Below the pieces are notes generated by a model. The model had not been told where the DNA came from, did no database searches, and saw only the letters and a list, made by a program, of their open reading frames with translations. A program made the translations under genes and the position numbers. Positions 1 to 7,373 of a stretch of 64,000 bases of DNA are shown here, in pieces. The number at the start of each line of letters is the position of its first letter. Within the stretch, counting starts at the first letter, position 1. Source of the stretch: JBMNTP01 sp050945795 (GTDB lineage Bacteria; Bacillota; Clostridia; Christensenellales; MGBC116941); assembly GCA_050945795.1 (NCBI GenBank), contig JBMNTP010000002.1:81835-145834 (forward strand), read 5' to 3'.

Positions 1-98
1 ATATAATACTTGATGGTCATGAATCGGTGGCTAAATCGGCGCCGGAATTTTATAATGAATATAAAAGCCTCGGAGGTAAAGCATATGAGCGCGAGTAG
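1..98 (+). CDS. aroA: 3-phosphoshikimate 1-carboxyvinyltransferase (EPSP synthase), C-terminal fragment
   Basis: Only the last 31 codons are inside the window, read in frame 3 and ending at TAG 96-98. The tail DGHESVAKSAPEFYNEYKS followed by LGG resembles the V.KS.P.F...L..LGG end of the EPSP synthase family, which joins shikimate 3-phosphate to PEP. The stop lies 14 bases inside the next gene, aroC, so the two are probably translationally coupled. The identification rests on a short tail and on the aro neighbours. Confidence 0.75.
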   Translation, partial: IILDGHESVAKSAPEFYNEYKSLGGKAYERE

Positions 99-1155
99 AG
101 GAAGAAGCCTTCGCCTGACTATATTTGGCGAATCGCACGGATCGGCGATAGGAGCGGTGCTTGACGGCGTTCCGGCGGGAACGGTAATAGATATGGACAG
201 CATAAGATTTGAAATGTCACGCAGGGCGTCGTCTCTTAGCATGTCTACGCCGCGTCGCGAGCCGGATATCCCCGAGATACTAAGCGGCGTACTTAACGGC
301 CGCGCTACCGGAGCGCCTATAGCCGCCATAATCAAAAACACAGACACAAGGAGCGTTGATTACGCCGCCTTAAAAAACCTGCCCCGCCCCGGACACGCTG
401 ATTATACAGCGCATGTAAAATACTCCGGCTTTAACGACAGGCGCGGCGGCGGGCATTTTTCCGGCCGTCTTACCGCGCCGCTGGTTTTTGCCGGAGCCAT
501 AGCGCGCGCAATATTAAGCGGATTTGGCATAAGCGTTATATCTCATATATCCGAAATAGGCGGCATAAAGGACACCCCGTTTGACGCCGTAGCGCCAGCG
601 CTGCCCGAAGGCTTTTACCAGCGCCGCTTGCCGGTTATAGATGAAACAGCCGGCCTTGACATGGCTAACGCCGTAGCCAAAGCCTCGACCGATGGCGATT
701 CATTAGGCGGCATAGTTGAATGTGCGGCGGTTGGGCTTATCCCAGGGCTAGGCGAGCCGTTTTTCGACTCGGTTGAAAGCGTATTGTCGGCTGCGCTTTT
801 TTCGATACCCGCCATAAAAGGCATAGAATTTGGCGCCGGCTTTGGCATGGCAAAAATGACAGGCTCCACCGCCAACGACGCTTTTATAATAAAAGACGGC
901 GATATAGCCACCGCCACAAACAATAACGGCGGCATAAACGGAGGCATTACAAACGGAATGCCGCTTATATTCCGCTGCGCCATAAAGCCTACGCCGTCTA
1001 TATCTTCAGAGCAGCAAACTGTAAATCTTGAAACAATGCAAAAACAAACCATATCAATATCCGGTCGCCACGACGCCTGTATAGTACCGCGCGCGCTGGC
1101 GGCAATAGAAGCGGCGACGGCGCTGTGCCTTGGCGATATGCTGCTATGGAGGTGA
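85..1155 (+). CDS. aroC: Chorismate synthase
   Basis: Chorismate synthase (356 aa) turns EPSP into chorismate with reduced FMN, the last step of the shikimate pathway. The N-terminus reads LRLTIFGESHGSAIG, the family signature; RRGGGHFSGR and the C-terminal GRHDACIVPRA are also family blocks. I chose the ATG at 85 because GGAGGT lies at 72-77 and the protein then begins as family members do; an upstream in-frame ATG would add about 25 residues unlike the family. The start overlaps the aroA stop by 14 bases, and pheA follows after 5 bases, so aroA-aroC-pheA-aroK looks like one operon. Confidence 0.97.
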   Translation: MSASRGRSLRLTIFGESHGSAIGAVLDGVPAGTVIDMDSIRFEMSRRASSLSMSTPRREPDIPEILSGVLNGRATGAPIAAIIKNTDTRSVDYAALKNLPRPGHADYTAHVKYSGFNDRRGGGHFSGRLTAPLVFAGAIARAILSGFGISVISHISEIGGIKDTPFDAVAPALPEGFYQRRLPVIDETAGLDMANAVAKASTDGDSLGGIVECAAVGLIPGLGEPFFDSVESVLSAALFSIPAIKGIEFGAGFGMAKMTGSTANDAFIIKDGDIATATNNNGGINGGITNGMPLIFRCAIKPTPSISSEQQTVNLETMQKQTISISGRHDACIVPRALAAIEAATALCLGDMLLWR

Positions 1156-1160
1156 ACGGG

Positions 1161-2288
1161 TTGAACGAACTTGACAAGCTTAGAAATAAGATAGATGAAA
1201 TCGACTCTTGCCTGCTTGAGCTTTTTGAAAAGCGCATGGCGGTGTCGCGAAGCATAGGCGAATATAAGCGCGAGCGCTCTTTGCCGGTGCTTGATGAAAA
1301 TAGAGAAAAGCAGGTTATACAAAACCGGCTTGATAAAGTGCAAGATGAAAAGCTTAAGCCCGCCGCACGGGAGTTTTTTACTTCGCTTATGCGGCTTAGC
1401 AAAAATGCGCAGTATCCCCCGCCTAAAAAGCAGCCTTCCCCTTCATCCGCTGCCAGCGGCGTCGGCGTGGCTTATCAGGGTATACCCGGCTGTTACGGTG
1501 AGGAGGCGGCGCTGGCGTATTTCAAAAATGATATGACAGGTATACCTCTTAACGATTTTGAGGCGGTTTTTCGCTCTGTAAGCGAGGGTGGCGCGCGATA
1601 CGGCGTGCTGCCGCTGGAGAATTCATCCACCGGCTCCATAGCGCGCGTATACGACCTTTTGATGCAATACGGCTGCGTCATCACCGGCGAATATTATCTG
1701 CCGGTAAATCATTGCCTTTTATGTGTGCCGGGCGCGGCGATAGAAGATATTGAGCGCATATATTCGCATGAGCAGGGGCTTTTGCAATGCTCGGCATTTT
1801 TAGCCGCATACCCAAATTGGCACCAGCTGCCGTATCATAACACTGCCGTCAGCGCCCGCCATGTCGCCGAACTTAATGACCGTTCAAACGCGGCTATAGC
1901 CGGCCGCCGCGCCGCCGAGGCATACGGTCTTGATATACTGGCAGAAGGCATACAGACTTATGGCGGCAATTATACCCGCTTTATAGTCGTATCTAACAGC
2001 GCTAAAAACACCGGCCTTGAAAACAAAATAAGCCTGTTTTTCAGCCTTAAGCATCAAAGCGGCACGCTGCATAGCGCGCTGTCGCATTTTGCTAATACCC
2101 GACTTAACCTTACAAAAGTTGAATCGCGCCCCGCCCCATATAAAAGCTGGGAGTATGTTTTCTTTGTCGACTTTGAAGGCAATCTATCGGGCAACGATGT
2201 TAAAGAAGCGCTTAAGGCGCTGGAAAAAGACTGTGTAGAGCTTAGAGTGCTCGGTAACTATATAGCGGGGAATAAAATAAATGAATAA
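1161..2288 (+). CDS. pheA: Bifunctional chorismate mutase / prephenate dehydratase
   Basis: This 375-aa protein makes phenylpyruvate from chorismate in two steps. Order of domains: an AroQ-type chorismate mutase helix bundle (about 1-75, LDKLRNKIDEIDSCLLELFEKR region), a prephenate dehydratase (about 95-275, with GIPGCYGEEAA and the TRF motif in YTRFIVVS), and a C-terminal ACT domain (about 290-375) with the ESRP phenylalanine-binding motif. Feedback inhibition by phenylalanine is therefore expected. The TTG at 1161 is preferred: GGAGGTG sits 6 bases upstream at 1148-1154 and overlaps the aroC stop. An ATG at 1146 is an alternative. The end overlaps aroK by 8 bases. Confidence 0.95.
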   Translation: MNELDKLRNKIDEIDSCLLELFEKRMAVSRSIGEYKRERSLPVLDENREKQVIQNRLDKVQDEKLKPAAREFFTSLMRLSKNAQYPPPKKQPSPSSAASGVGVAYQGIPGCYGEEAALAYFKNDMTGIPLNDFEAVFRSVSEGGARYGVLPLENSSTGSIARVYDLLMQYGCVITGEYYLPVNHCLLCVPGAAIEDIERIYSHEQGLLQCSAFLAAYPNWHQLPYHNTAVSARHVAELNDRSNAAIAGRRAAEAYGLDILAEGIQTYGGNYTRFIVVSNSAKNTGLENKISLFFSLKHQSGTLHSALSHFANTRLNLTKVESRPAPYKSWEYVFFVDFEGNLSGNDVKEALKALEKDCVELRVLGNYIAGNKINE

Positions 2289-2796
2289 CATATACCTTAC
2301 AGGACTGCCCGGCTGCGGCAAAACTACGATAGGCCACATAATATCGGATATTACCAAAGCGCCTTTTATAGACTTAGATACCTTAATAGAAAAAAAATCG
2401 GGTATGCGCATTTATGATATATTCGAAAATTATAGCGAGATAGCGTTTCGCGATATGGAAACCGAAGCCCTTTTTTCAACGGCATCGCTTGAAAATACAG
2501 TTATAGCAACAGGCGGCGGCGCTGTACTGCGCAGCCAAAACACCGATTTTATGAAACAGCACGGCAGCATTGTATTTATAGACCGTCCGCCAGAACAAAT
2601 ACTCACCGATATACAAACAGGCCCCCGTCCGCTTCTTAAAGGCGGACAGGAAGCCTTTTTAAAGCTAAGCGTTGAGCGCAGGGATATATATATATCCACC
2701 GCCTCCGCCGTTGTGCCAAACACCGGCAGCGCAAACGACTCCGCCCTTTATATCATCAATCTTTTCCCAGACCTTTTAAAATCGCCTCGTGCATAA
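2281..2796 (+). CDS. aroK: Shikimate kinase
   Basis: Shikimate kinase (171 aa) phosphorylates shikimate with ATP. Visible motifs are the Walker A loop GLPGCGKTT near the N-terminus, the DLD shikimate-binding pair, FRDMETEAL and the GGGAVL glycine loop, all in the usual order and spacing. Its ATG overlaps the last codons of pheA by 8 bases, a sign of coupled translation. The 3' end runs 41 bases into the convergent aroE gene, so the two share coding DNA and there is no room for a terminator between them. Confidence 0.95.
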   Translation: MNNIYLTGLPGCGKTTIGHIISDITKAPFIDLDTLIEKKSGMRIYDIFENYSEIAFRDMETEALFSTASLENTVIATGGGAVLRSQNTDFMKQHGSIVFIDRPPEQILTDIQTGPRPLLKGGQEAFLKLSVERRDIYISTASAVVPNTGSANDSALYIINLFPDLLKSPRA

Positions 2797-3634
2797 GCTC
2801 ACGAACCACCCGCGCGTCGTCTGCATTCGGCTTTATGCCGGTATATATCTCAAACGCCAATAGCCCCTGATGTAGCAGCATAGCCGCCCCGTTAACGGTT
2901 GAAAAGCCGTATTCCTCCGCCTTTTTTAAAAGCGGCGTGTACAGCGGATGATAAACAGTTTCGCATATGACAGCATCCTTAGGAGCCTTTTTTAAAAATT
3001 CAAGGCTGTCAAAATCACCTGCCATGCCCAGCGATGTGCCGTTTATAATAACATCGCTTTTAGCGGCATAGCGGTTAATAGTGCCGCTGTCCATATTGCC
3101 GGCTTGAGCCTTTAGCCCCGTCTTTTCTTTTATCTGCGCCGCCAGATCCCGCGCCTTTTCAACAGTGCGGTTGAGTATGCTTATGCCGCCCGCCCCCGCC
3201 CGCGCCATACTAAAAGCGATATTGCTAGCCGCGCCGCCCGCCCCCATAATAAGCACGCTACTGCCCTTAACACTCATGCCCGTCTCCTCAAGCGCAGCTA
3301 TAAAGCCGCGTCCGTCTGTTGAAAAACCGTACATGCGCCCCGATTCAATTTTTATAGTATTAACAGCGCCGCAATCGCGCGCCTCCTCTGCCATTTCATG
3401 CATAAACGGTATAACCGCCTTCTTATGCGGCATTGTCACATTTAACCCGTACAGCGATAGCGCCTCGACAATATGCCATAGCCTGTCTATGCCGCCTTCG
3501 GGTATGAATATATGCTGATACAGTGCATCTATCCCATAGCGCTCAAAAAGTGTATTGTACATCAAAGGCGACAGGCTGTGCGCCACTGGATCGCCAATTA
3601 CGCCGAATCTCTTGGTATTAAAGCCGTATTGCAT
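2756..3634 (-). CDS. aroE: Shikimate dehydrogenase (NADP+)
   Basis: Shikimate dehydrogenase (292 aa) reduces 3-dehydroshikimate. The substrate half shows VIGDPVAHSLSPLMYN and NVTMPHK (catalytic lysine); the Rossmann half shows GAGGAASNIAFSMA, the LNRT NADP loop and INGTSLGM. It is read opposite to the other aro genes and its stop lies inside aroK. With the fragment of aroA, aroC, aroK and pheA, most late steps to phenylalanine are grouped here. Confidence 0.96.
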   Translation of the reverse strand: MQYGFNTKRFGVIGDPVAHSLSPLMYNTLFERYGIDALYQHIFIPEGGIDRLWHIVEALSLYGLNVTMPHKKAVIPFMHEMAEEARDCGAVNTIKIESGRMYGFSTDGRGFIAALEETGMSVKGSSVLIMGAGGAASNIAFSMARAGAGGISILNRTVEKARDLAAQIKEKTGLKAQAGNMDSGTINRYAAKSDVIINGTSLGMAGDFDSLEFLKKAPKDAVICETVYHPLYTPLLKKAEEYGFSTVNGAAMLLHQGLLAFEIYTGIKPNADDARVVRELMHEAILKGLGKD

Positions 3635-3721
3635 AAAATTACCCCCAAAGTATTATAAGCATAATATAGCATAAAACACCGTCCGTCCGCATCCCCTCAT
3701 GCTTTGCATAAAACTAAACAC

Positions 3722-3750
3722 TTGCATGGCCGGATAGCTTATGCTATAAT
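3722..3750 (+). promoter_or_regulatory. Predicted sigma-A promoter of tRNA-Arg
   Basis: TTGCAT at 3722-3727 and a perfect TATAAT at 3745-3750 are separated by 17 bases. The tRNA begins about 80 bases downstream, so a processed 5' leader is expected. Prediction from sequence match only. Confidence 0.6.
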
Positions 3751-3829
3751 AGTCCGGCATGGCTGAGTTTGCTTTGCCGGTTGTCCGGCCTTTTCTTGCG
3801 AACAGCCATTATAATAACATAATTCGCGT

Positions 3830-3906
3830 GTGCCCGTAGCTCAGCTGGATAGAGTGCTTGACTACGAATCAAGAGGTCACAGGTTCGAATCCTGTCGGGC
3901 ACGCCA
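3830..3906 (+). tRNA. tRNA-Arg (anticodon ACG)
   Basis: The 77-base cloverleaf has a 7-bp acceptor stem (GTGCCCG with CGGGCAC), the D-loop sequence AGCTCAGCTGGATAGAG, an anticodon arm CTTGA-CTACGAA-TCAAG with anticodon ACG, and the T-arm GGTTCGAATCC. CCA is encoded at 3904-3906. ACG reads CGN arginine codons after deamination of A34 to inosine, which needs TadA. Confidence 0.98.
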
Positions 3907-3938
3907 CTTACCTTTCTTTTAGAAAAAAGAAAGGTAAG
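3907..3938 (+). repeat. Perfect 14-bp inverted repeat after the tRNA
   Basis: CTTACCTTTCTTTT at 3907-3920 and its exact complement at 3925-3938 are separated by the loop AGAA. It starts directly after the CCA of the tRNA. There is no T-run after it, so it looks more like a processing or stability hairpin than a terminator. Confidence 0.6.
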
Positions 3939-3953
3939 TCAAACAAAATCAAT

Positions 3954-3989
3954 TCGCGCGCTGTCTTTTGATGGTGCGCGATATTTTTT
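3954..3989 (+). terminator. Probable intrinsic terminator of tRNA-Arg
   Basis: TCGCGC at 3954-3959 pairs with GCGCGA at 3976-3981, and is followed by TATTTTTTA. The stem is short (6 bp) with a 16-base loop, so termination strength is uncertain. Confidence 0.5.
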
Positions 3990-4052
3990 ATTCGCGCTCC
4001 GTTTTGCCTCTTTACAAACAATACCATATAGCTAAAACTGCCTGGCAAAAGC

Positions 4053-4078
4053 AGAAGCTCTTCGTTTGAAGAGCTTCT
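4053..4078 (-). terminator. Strong hairpin at the end of the frameshifted gene
   Basis: An 11-bp perfect stem, AGAAGCTCTTC with its complement around a 4-base loop, lies immediately after the stop codon (4079-4081) of the restored reading frame on the minus strand. The T-run behind it is weak (TGCTTTTGCC). Its exact fit to the restored stop supports that frame as the true one. Confidence 0.5.
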
Positions 4079-4470
4079 CTACCAGTATATTTTATAATTT
4101 TGCAGCGGTATGCTGTCCGATACTACCTTGCATAAACGATCGACTATATCCCCCCTGCCATAGTATCGCGTCCTACCCATAGATCTGTTCGCCATAAGTA
4201 TAATAGGTGTATCGCCAAAAATGTCCTCCATTTCTTCCACCGCCTGCTCACGAGCACAGGATCGTCGACAACATTACGTTTCACGCAACAAATAACGAAT
4301 ACCTCACCGAAGGCTCGTACATACGCGCCGGTAAATCTGATATCGCCGCTGGCATACTCTTCCGATGGATAATACTCCGGGAGCTCCAAAAGCTGAAATT
4401 TGTCTCTGTCCATATTATTTATTGCATAAAGCGTTGTCCATATTTCCAAATTAGACATTTCCCACATCAT
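4079..4470 (-). pseudogene. Hypothetical protein gene broken by a one-base frameshift
   Basis: The first reading frame starts at ATG 4470 (RBS AAGGGGG) and gives a plausible sequence, MSNLEIWTTLYAINNMDRD and onward to VVDDPVL. From there the frame turns into an arginine/tryptophan-rich tail, while the neighbouring frame continues sensibly as EQAVEEMEDIFGDTPIILMA through RYYGRGDIVDRLCKV to a stop at 4079-4081. The switch point is near 4250-4260. Adding one base would restore a protein of about 130 residues ending at a strong hairpin. I do not recognise the family. It may be a true pseudogene, a sequencing error or, less likely, programmed frameshifting; no slippery heptamer is visible. Confidence 0.65.
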
Positions 4471-4840
4471 ATCGCCCCCTTTTATTTCAATATATCATAG
4501 CCTTTGTGCCATATAAAGGAAATCGATCCATAGACCACGAATATTATGTTGTTGCTGCACAAATCCATATTCTTCGCTTTCCCGCATCCGCCGTCTCTCC
4601 GAGCACCATTTAAGCCGCTACCGTTATATCATAAAACCCTAGCTTTATGTATATCTTGGCATGTATAATGATGTTGCATAATATCATCTTAACGTAACTA
4701 TCAAGCAACAAAAAGAATAGCTATTAGCTAGCAGCTTAATAACCAAAAAAATACTGCGTTTCCCTTTTAGATATTTATCTATAAAAATTCTCTCTATTTC
4801 TAAAATACTATTCAAAAAACAACTATGAGGAGGGGCTTAT
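4471..4840. other. AT-rich intergenic stretch
   Basis: Apart from the short ORF at 4495-4587 I see no gene, RNA or clear promoter. The part from 4620 to 4840 is markedly AT-rich with many A-runs. The RBS of the next gene, GAGGAGGGG, lies at the end. Confidence 0.5.
4495..4587 (-). CDS. Possible short ORF upstream of the frameshifted gene
   Basis: A 30-codon ORF with an ATG at 4587, a purine-rich sequence GGAGAGACGG ahead of it, and a hydrophilic-aromatic product (RESEEYGFVQQQHNIRGLW region). It is in the same frame as the ATG of the next gene, separated by one TGA and about 8 codons. It could be a small gene, or the N-terminal part of a longer ancestral protein cut by a stop. Nothing about its function can be said. 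Confidence 0.25.
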   Translation of the reverse strand: MRESEEYGFVQQQHNIRGLWIDFLYMAQRL

Positions 4841-5311
4841 ATGATAACAAGCAGCGATTTAGAAGATGGAAAAATATTAACAGCATTAATCGAGAGAATA
4901 TATCATGATAATACAGGTGAAAATTTATTCGGCATACTAAGATGTTTAAGGGATTCCATAGTGTGGGTTCCGATGGTAATGAAGCTGTCCGAAGAGGATG
5001 TCGATGCTTTTCTGACAGCTAAAAAAGGCGATACCGTTTCCGCCAAGCACGATATCAAAATGAAACCTGATATATTGCAAAGAGGCGACGTTTCATATTT
5101 TCCGGTGTTTTCACAGCTTGAGCAAATACCCGATGGCTATCGGTCACAATTTTCATTTATGCAATTCCCTTTTATTAAGTGTATTGATATGATGGCTAAA
5201 CATCCGAATGTCGAGCAAATTGTTATCAACGCGTTTACATATGCGCTTATGCTCACTAAAACTCATTTGGGAATCGTAAAGAAATTACCATCTGAATTAT
5301 CCGATGCGTAA
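4841..5311 (+). CDS. SseB N-terminal-like domain protein
   Basis: A 156-aa soluble protein that resembles the SseB N-terminal domain family: DGKILTALIERIYHD early, a middle VWVPM, then DVSYFPVFSQLEQIPDGYR and a VINAFTYALMLT block. Family members are small cytosolic proteins of unclear function, often found near toxin immunity or stress genes. GAGGAGGGGC lies just upstream, giving a strong start. It sits alone in an AT-rich region, next to a broken gene on the other strand. The assignment comes from remembered family features and is moderate. Confidence 0.6.
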   Translation: MITSSDLEDGKILTALIERIYHDNTGENLFGILRCLRDSIVWVPMVMKLSEEDVDAFLTAKKGDTVSAKHDIKMKPDILQRGDVSYFPVFSQLEQIPDGYRSQFSFMQFPFIKCIDMMAKHPNVEQIVINAFTYALMLTKTHLGIVKKLPSELSDA

Positions 5312-5548
5312 TTATCCGCCGTACAAGTTATTCCTCAATATATGCATAACTCGCACGTTCATATGATGCTATTGTACCGGTTTGCTACCTCTCTGACTCA
5401 TTCTTATCCCGGCCTGCTAAAAACATGGTACATTTGCGCGGTTATTTCTCTTCCATTGTTACTTCCAGCTTCCATCTCTCGCCCTAAACCCATTATACCG
5501 CTTTATAATCTAAAACAAGAAGCTTTAAAATGCGCTTTTATGAATGGG

Positions 5549-5734
5549 CTATTTTTTCTGGTCTTTCTGCCGTTCCGCATGCCGCCGCGCTCTTTCGTTG
5601 AGCATTTTCTCCAGTTCGTATTCCTCCACTTCCGCGAAGTCGTAGTATTCCCTGCCCGTTATCGGGGACACTTTCCAGCCTAACCGGCTCGTGTCCCCTT
5701 TTGACAGCTTGCGCATATCCTTCGAATCATCCAA
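5549..5734 (-). CDS. Small hydrophilic hypothetical protein
   Basis: A 61-aa ORF starting with TTG at 5734 behind AAAGGGG. The product is highly charged, with SRLGWKVSPITGREYYDF in the middle and a helical E/R-rich C-terminus ending in QKDQKK. No transmembrane segment or known motif is visible. The amino acid composition looks like a real protein rather than a shadow, and there is no competing ORF, but it could also be the remnant of a longer gene. Not recognised. Confidence 0.4.
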   Translation of the reverse strand: MDDSKDMRKLSKGDTSRLGWKVSPITGREYYDFAEVEEYELEKMLNERARRHAERQKDQKK

Positions 5735-5842
5735 ACAGGTCGCCCCTTTCTATTCTAAAAATGCCAACGATATCCATTTTTTGCCCTATTAATATTCGTC
5801 GTAATCGTCGCCCTAATTCATTCTACGGCAATCTTCCTCGCA

Positions 5843-6421
5843 CTACCACATCACAATAGCCATATTGTATATAATCTCTGCCATTTCCTTCGCCGTTTTA
5901 TTCAGTCCGTTTTTCAGCCACTGCCTTATAAGGCCAACGCTGCCGGCGACTATAAATATAAAGTAATATTCCCTTGTCGCGGTATCCCCTTCGCTGTCTG
6001 GCGACGGGTCGATGCCGCATTGCTGATATATAAGCGTAAACAGTTGCTTTTGAAAGTCTATATCGCCCTTATCGCTCATAAGCACCTGAAGGTGCCTGCT
6101 GTTTTCTACGCAATATTGGCATATCTGCTCTAGTAATTTCATCATTTCATGCTTTTCGGTCTTACTTAAAAGGGATATGATTACCTCTTTCGCCCATGAC
6201 AGCGTTTCCTCTTCAATCTGCCTTAAAAGATCGTACTGGTCGGCATAATGCGAATAGAAGGTTGTTCTATTTATATCCGCTTTTTCGCACAGCTCTTTTA
6301 CCGTTATCTTAGCCATAGGCTTTTCTTTCATAAGCTCAATCAGGCTATCTTGCAGCACCATGCGGGTATAGCGTGTTCGTCGATCCATCTTTACTTCTTT
6401 TACTTCTTTTACTTCCTTCAT
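5843..6421 (-). CDS. TetR/AcrR-family transcriptional regulator
   Basis: A 192-aa regulator. The N-terminal TetR DNA-binding domain reads DRRTRYTRMVLQDSLIEL, then KITVKELCEKADINRTTFY with the helix-turn-helix. The C-terminal ligand/dimer domain (about 80-192) is of the kind common in Clostridia, ending in IRQWLKNGLNKTAKEMAEII. The start at 6421 follows a GGGGGGG purine run 8 bases away; an inner ATG at 6388 is possible, and the coding sequence between them is a tandem GTAAAAGAA repeat. It faces the ABC transporter operon at 6671; the palindrome in that promoter is its likely operator, so it probably represses the transporter until it binds a ligand. Confidence 0.92.
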   Translation of the reverse strand: MKEVKEVKEVKMDRRTRYTRMVLQDSLIELMKEKPMAKITVKELCEKADINRTTFYSHYADQYDLLRQIEEETLSWAKEVIISLLSKTEKHEMMKLLEQICQYCVENSRHLQVLMSDKGDIDFQKQLFTLIYQQCGIDPSPDSEGDTATREYYFIFIVAGSVGLIRQWLKNGLNKTAKEMAEIIYNMAIVMW

Positions 6422-6520
6422 ACCGCTTTCCCCCCCAAAACAACTTGCCACCGTATGTCCTAAACTCAACATTCACCGCCGCGCGTGTCGTAAAATCATC
6501 GTTTTATAAACATCTGTAGG

Positions 6521-6549
6521 TTGCCAAAGAGACACCGTGTCTATATAAT
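6521..6549 (+). promoter_or_regulatory. Sigma-A promoter of the ABC transporter operon
   Basis: TTGCCA at 6521-6526, exactly 17 bases, then a perfect TATAAT at 6544-6549. It reads toward the ATPase gene at 6671, leaving a leader of about 115 bases. The spacer holds the palindrome at 6530-6542. Confidence 0.8.
6530..6542. promoter_or_regulatory. Likely TetR operator within the promoter spacer
   Basis: AGACACCGTGTCT is a perfect 6-1-6 palindrome that fills the space between the -35 and -10 boxes. A dimeric TetR-family repressor bound there would block RNA polymerase. It lies in the divergent region next to the tetR gene. A copy matching at 11 of 13 positions lies at 6664-6676. Confidence 0.65.
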
Positions 6550-6663
6550 AATAATCAGGCGGCTAAAAGTCAACAGCGCATTCGCGAGCGGTATTTTACA
6601 GCTTTAGCGATACGTCTGCTTATACATAGCGCCGATACCAAACCAGGCTTTGAAGCAAAACGG

Positions 6664-6676
6664 AGGCACCGTGTCA
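6664..6676. promoter_or_regulatory. Second operator-like site over the GTG start codon
   Basis: AGGCACCGTGTCA matches the promoter palindrome AGACACCGTGTCT at 11 of 13 positions, including the unbroken nine bases CACCGTGTC. It overlaps the RBS (GGAGG at 6662-6666) and the GTG start at 6671. It may be a second repressor site, or partly chance imposed by RBS and start codon. Confidence 0.4.
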
Positions 6677-7372
6677 TATATAGAATTTAATCAGGTTGTA
6701 AAAGAGTATTCCGGCGACTCAGTGGCGATTCGCGCGCTTGATAGCGCCAGCTTTTCCATAGACAAAGGCGAGCTGGCGGTAATACTAGGCGCATCGGGCG
6801 CCGGCAAAACAACGGCACTTAATATACTGGGCGGCATGGATACCGCTACATCCGGCGATGTAATCGTCGATGGTCAAAATATATCGCATTACACACATAA
6901 AGAGCTTATTGAGTATCGCCGTACCGATATAGGCTTTGTATTCCAGTTCTATAATCTTATACCCAACCTTACCGCTCTTGAAAACGTAGAGTTGGCGGCG
7001 CAAATTATAAAAAACTGCTTGAGCGCCGATGAAATGCTTGAAAAGGTTGGGCTTTTGGAGCGCAAAAACAATTTCCCGTCCCAGCTTTCTGGCGGCGAGC
7101 AGCAGCGCGTATCAATAGCGCGGGCGCTTGCCAAAAACCCCAAGCTGCTTTTATGCGACGAGCCGACCGGTGCGCTCGACTACAACACCGGCAAGCAGAT
7201 TCTCCAGCTTTTGCAGGACACCTGCCGCCGCGACAATATAACCGTTCTTATAATAACGCATAATTCTGCGCTTTCGCCGATGGCGGATAAAGTCATACAT
7301 TTTAAAAGCGGCAAAGTTGTAAAAACAGTCGTCAACAGCAACCCTACGCCGATCGCCCAAATCGAATGGTGA
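6671..7372 (+). CDS. ABC transporter ATP-binding protein (MacB/LolD type)
   Basis: A 233-aa ABC ATPase of the family that powers FtsX/MacB permeases. Motifs in order: Walker A GASGAGKTT, Q-loop FVFQFYNLIPNLTALENV, signature LSGGEQQRVSIARAL, Walker B LLLCDEPTGALD, and the H-loop ITHN. The QFYNLIPNLTA region and GALD are typical for this subfamily. GTG at 6671 is chosen because GGAGG is at 6662-6666; the in-frame TTG at 6650 has no RBS. The permease gene begins 1 base after the stop. Its job is to drive conformational work by the permease, probably mechanotransmission or export, under TetR control. Confidence 0.95.
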   Translation: MSYIEFNQVVKEYSGDSVAIRALDSASFSIDKGELAVILGASGAGKTTALNILGGMDTATSGDVIVDGQNISHYTHKELIEYRRTDIGFVFQFYNLIPNLTALENVELAAQIIKNCLSADEMLEKVGLLERKNNFPSQLSGGEQQRVSIARALAKNPKLLLCDEPTGALDYNTGKQILQLLQDTCRRDNITVLIITHNSALSPMADKVIHFKSGKVVKTVVNSNPTPIAQIEW

Positions 7373-7373
7373 T

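Noticed and set aside
615..1402. Long minus-strand ORFs under aroC and pheA
   Set aside because: Shadows of real genes; low-complexity composition and no RBS.
3722..5842. Genomic island at tRNA-Arg
   Set aside because: No integrase, no repeated tRNA end and too short; kept only as a weak observation.
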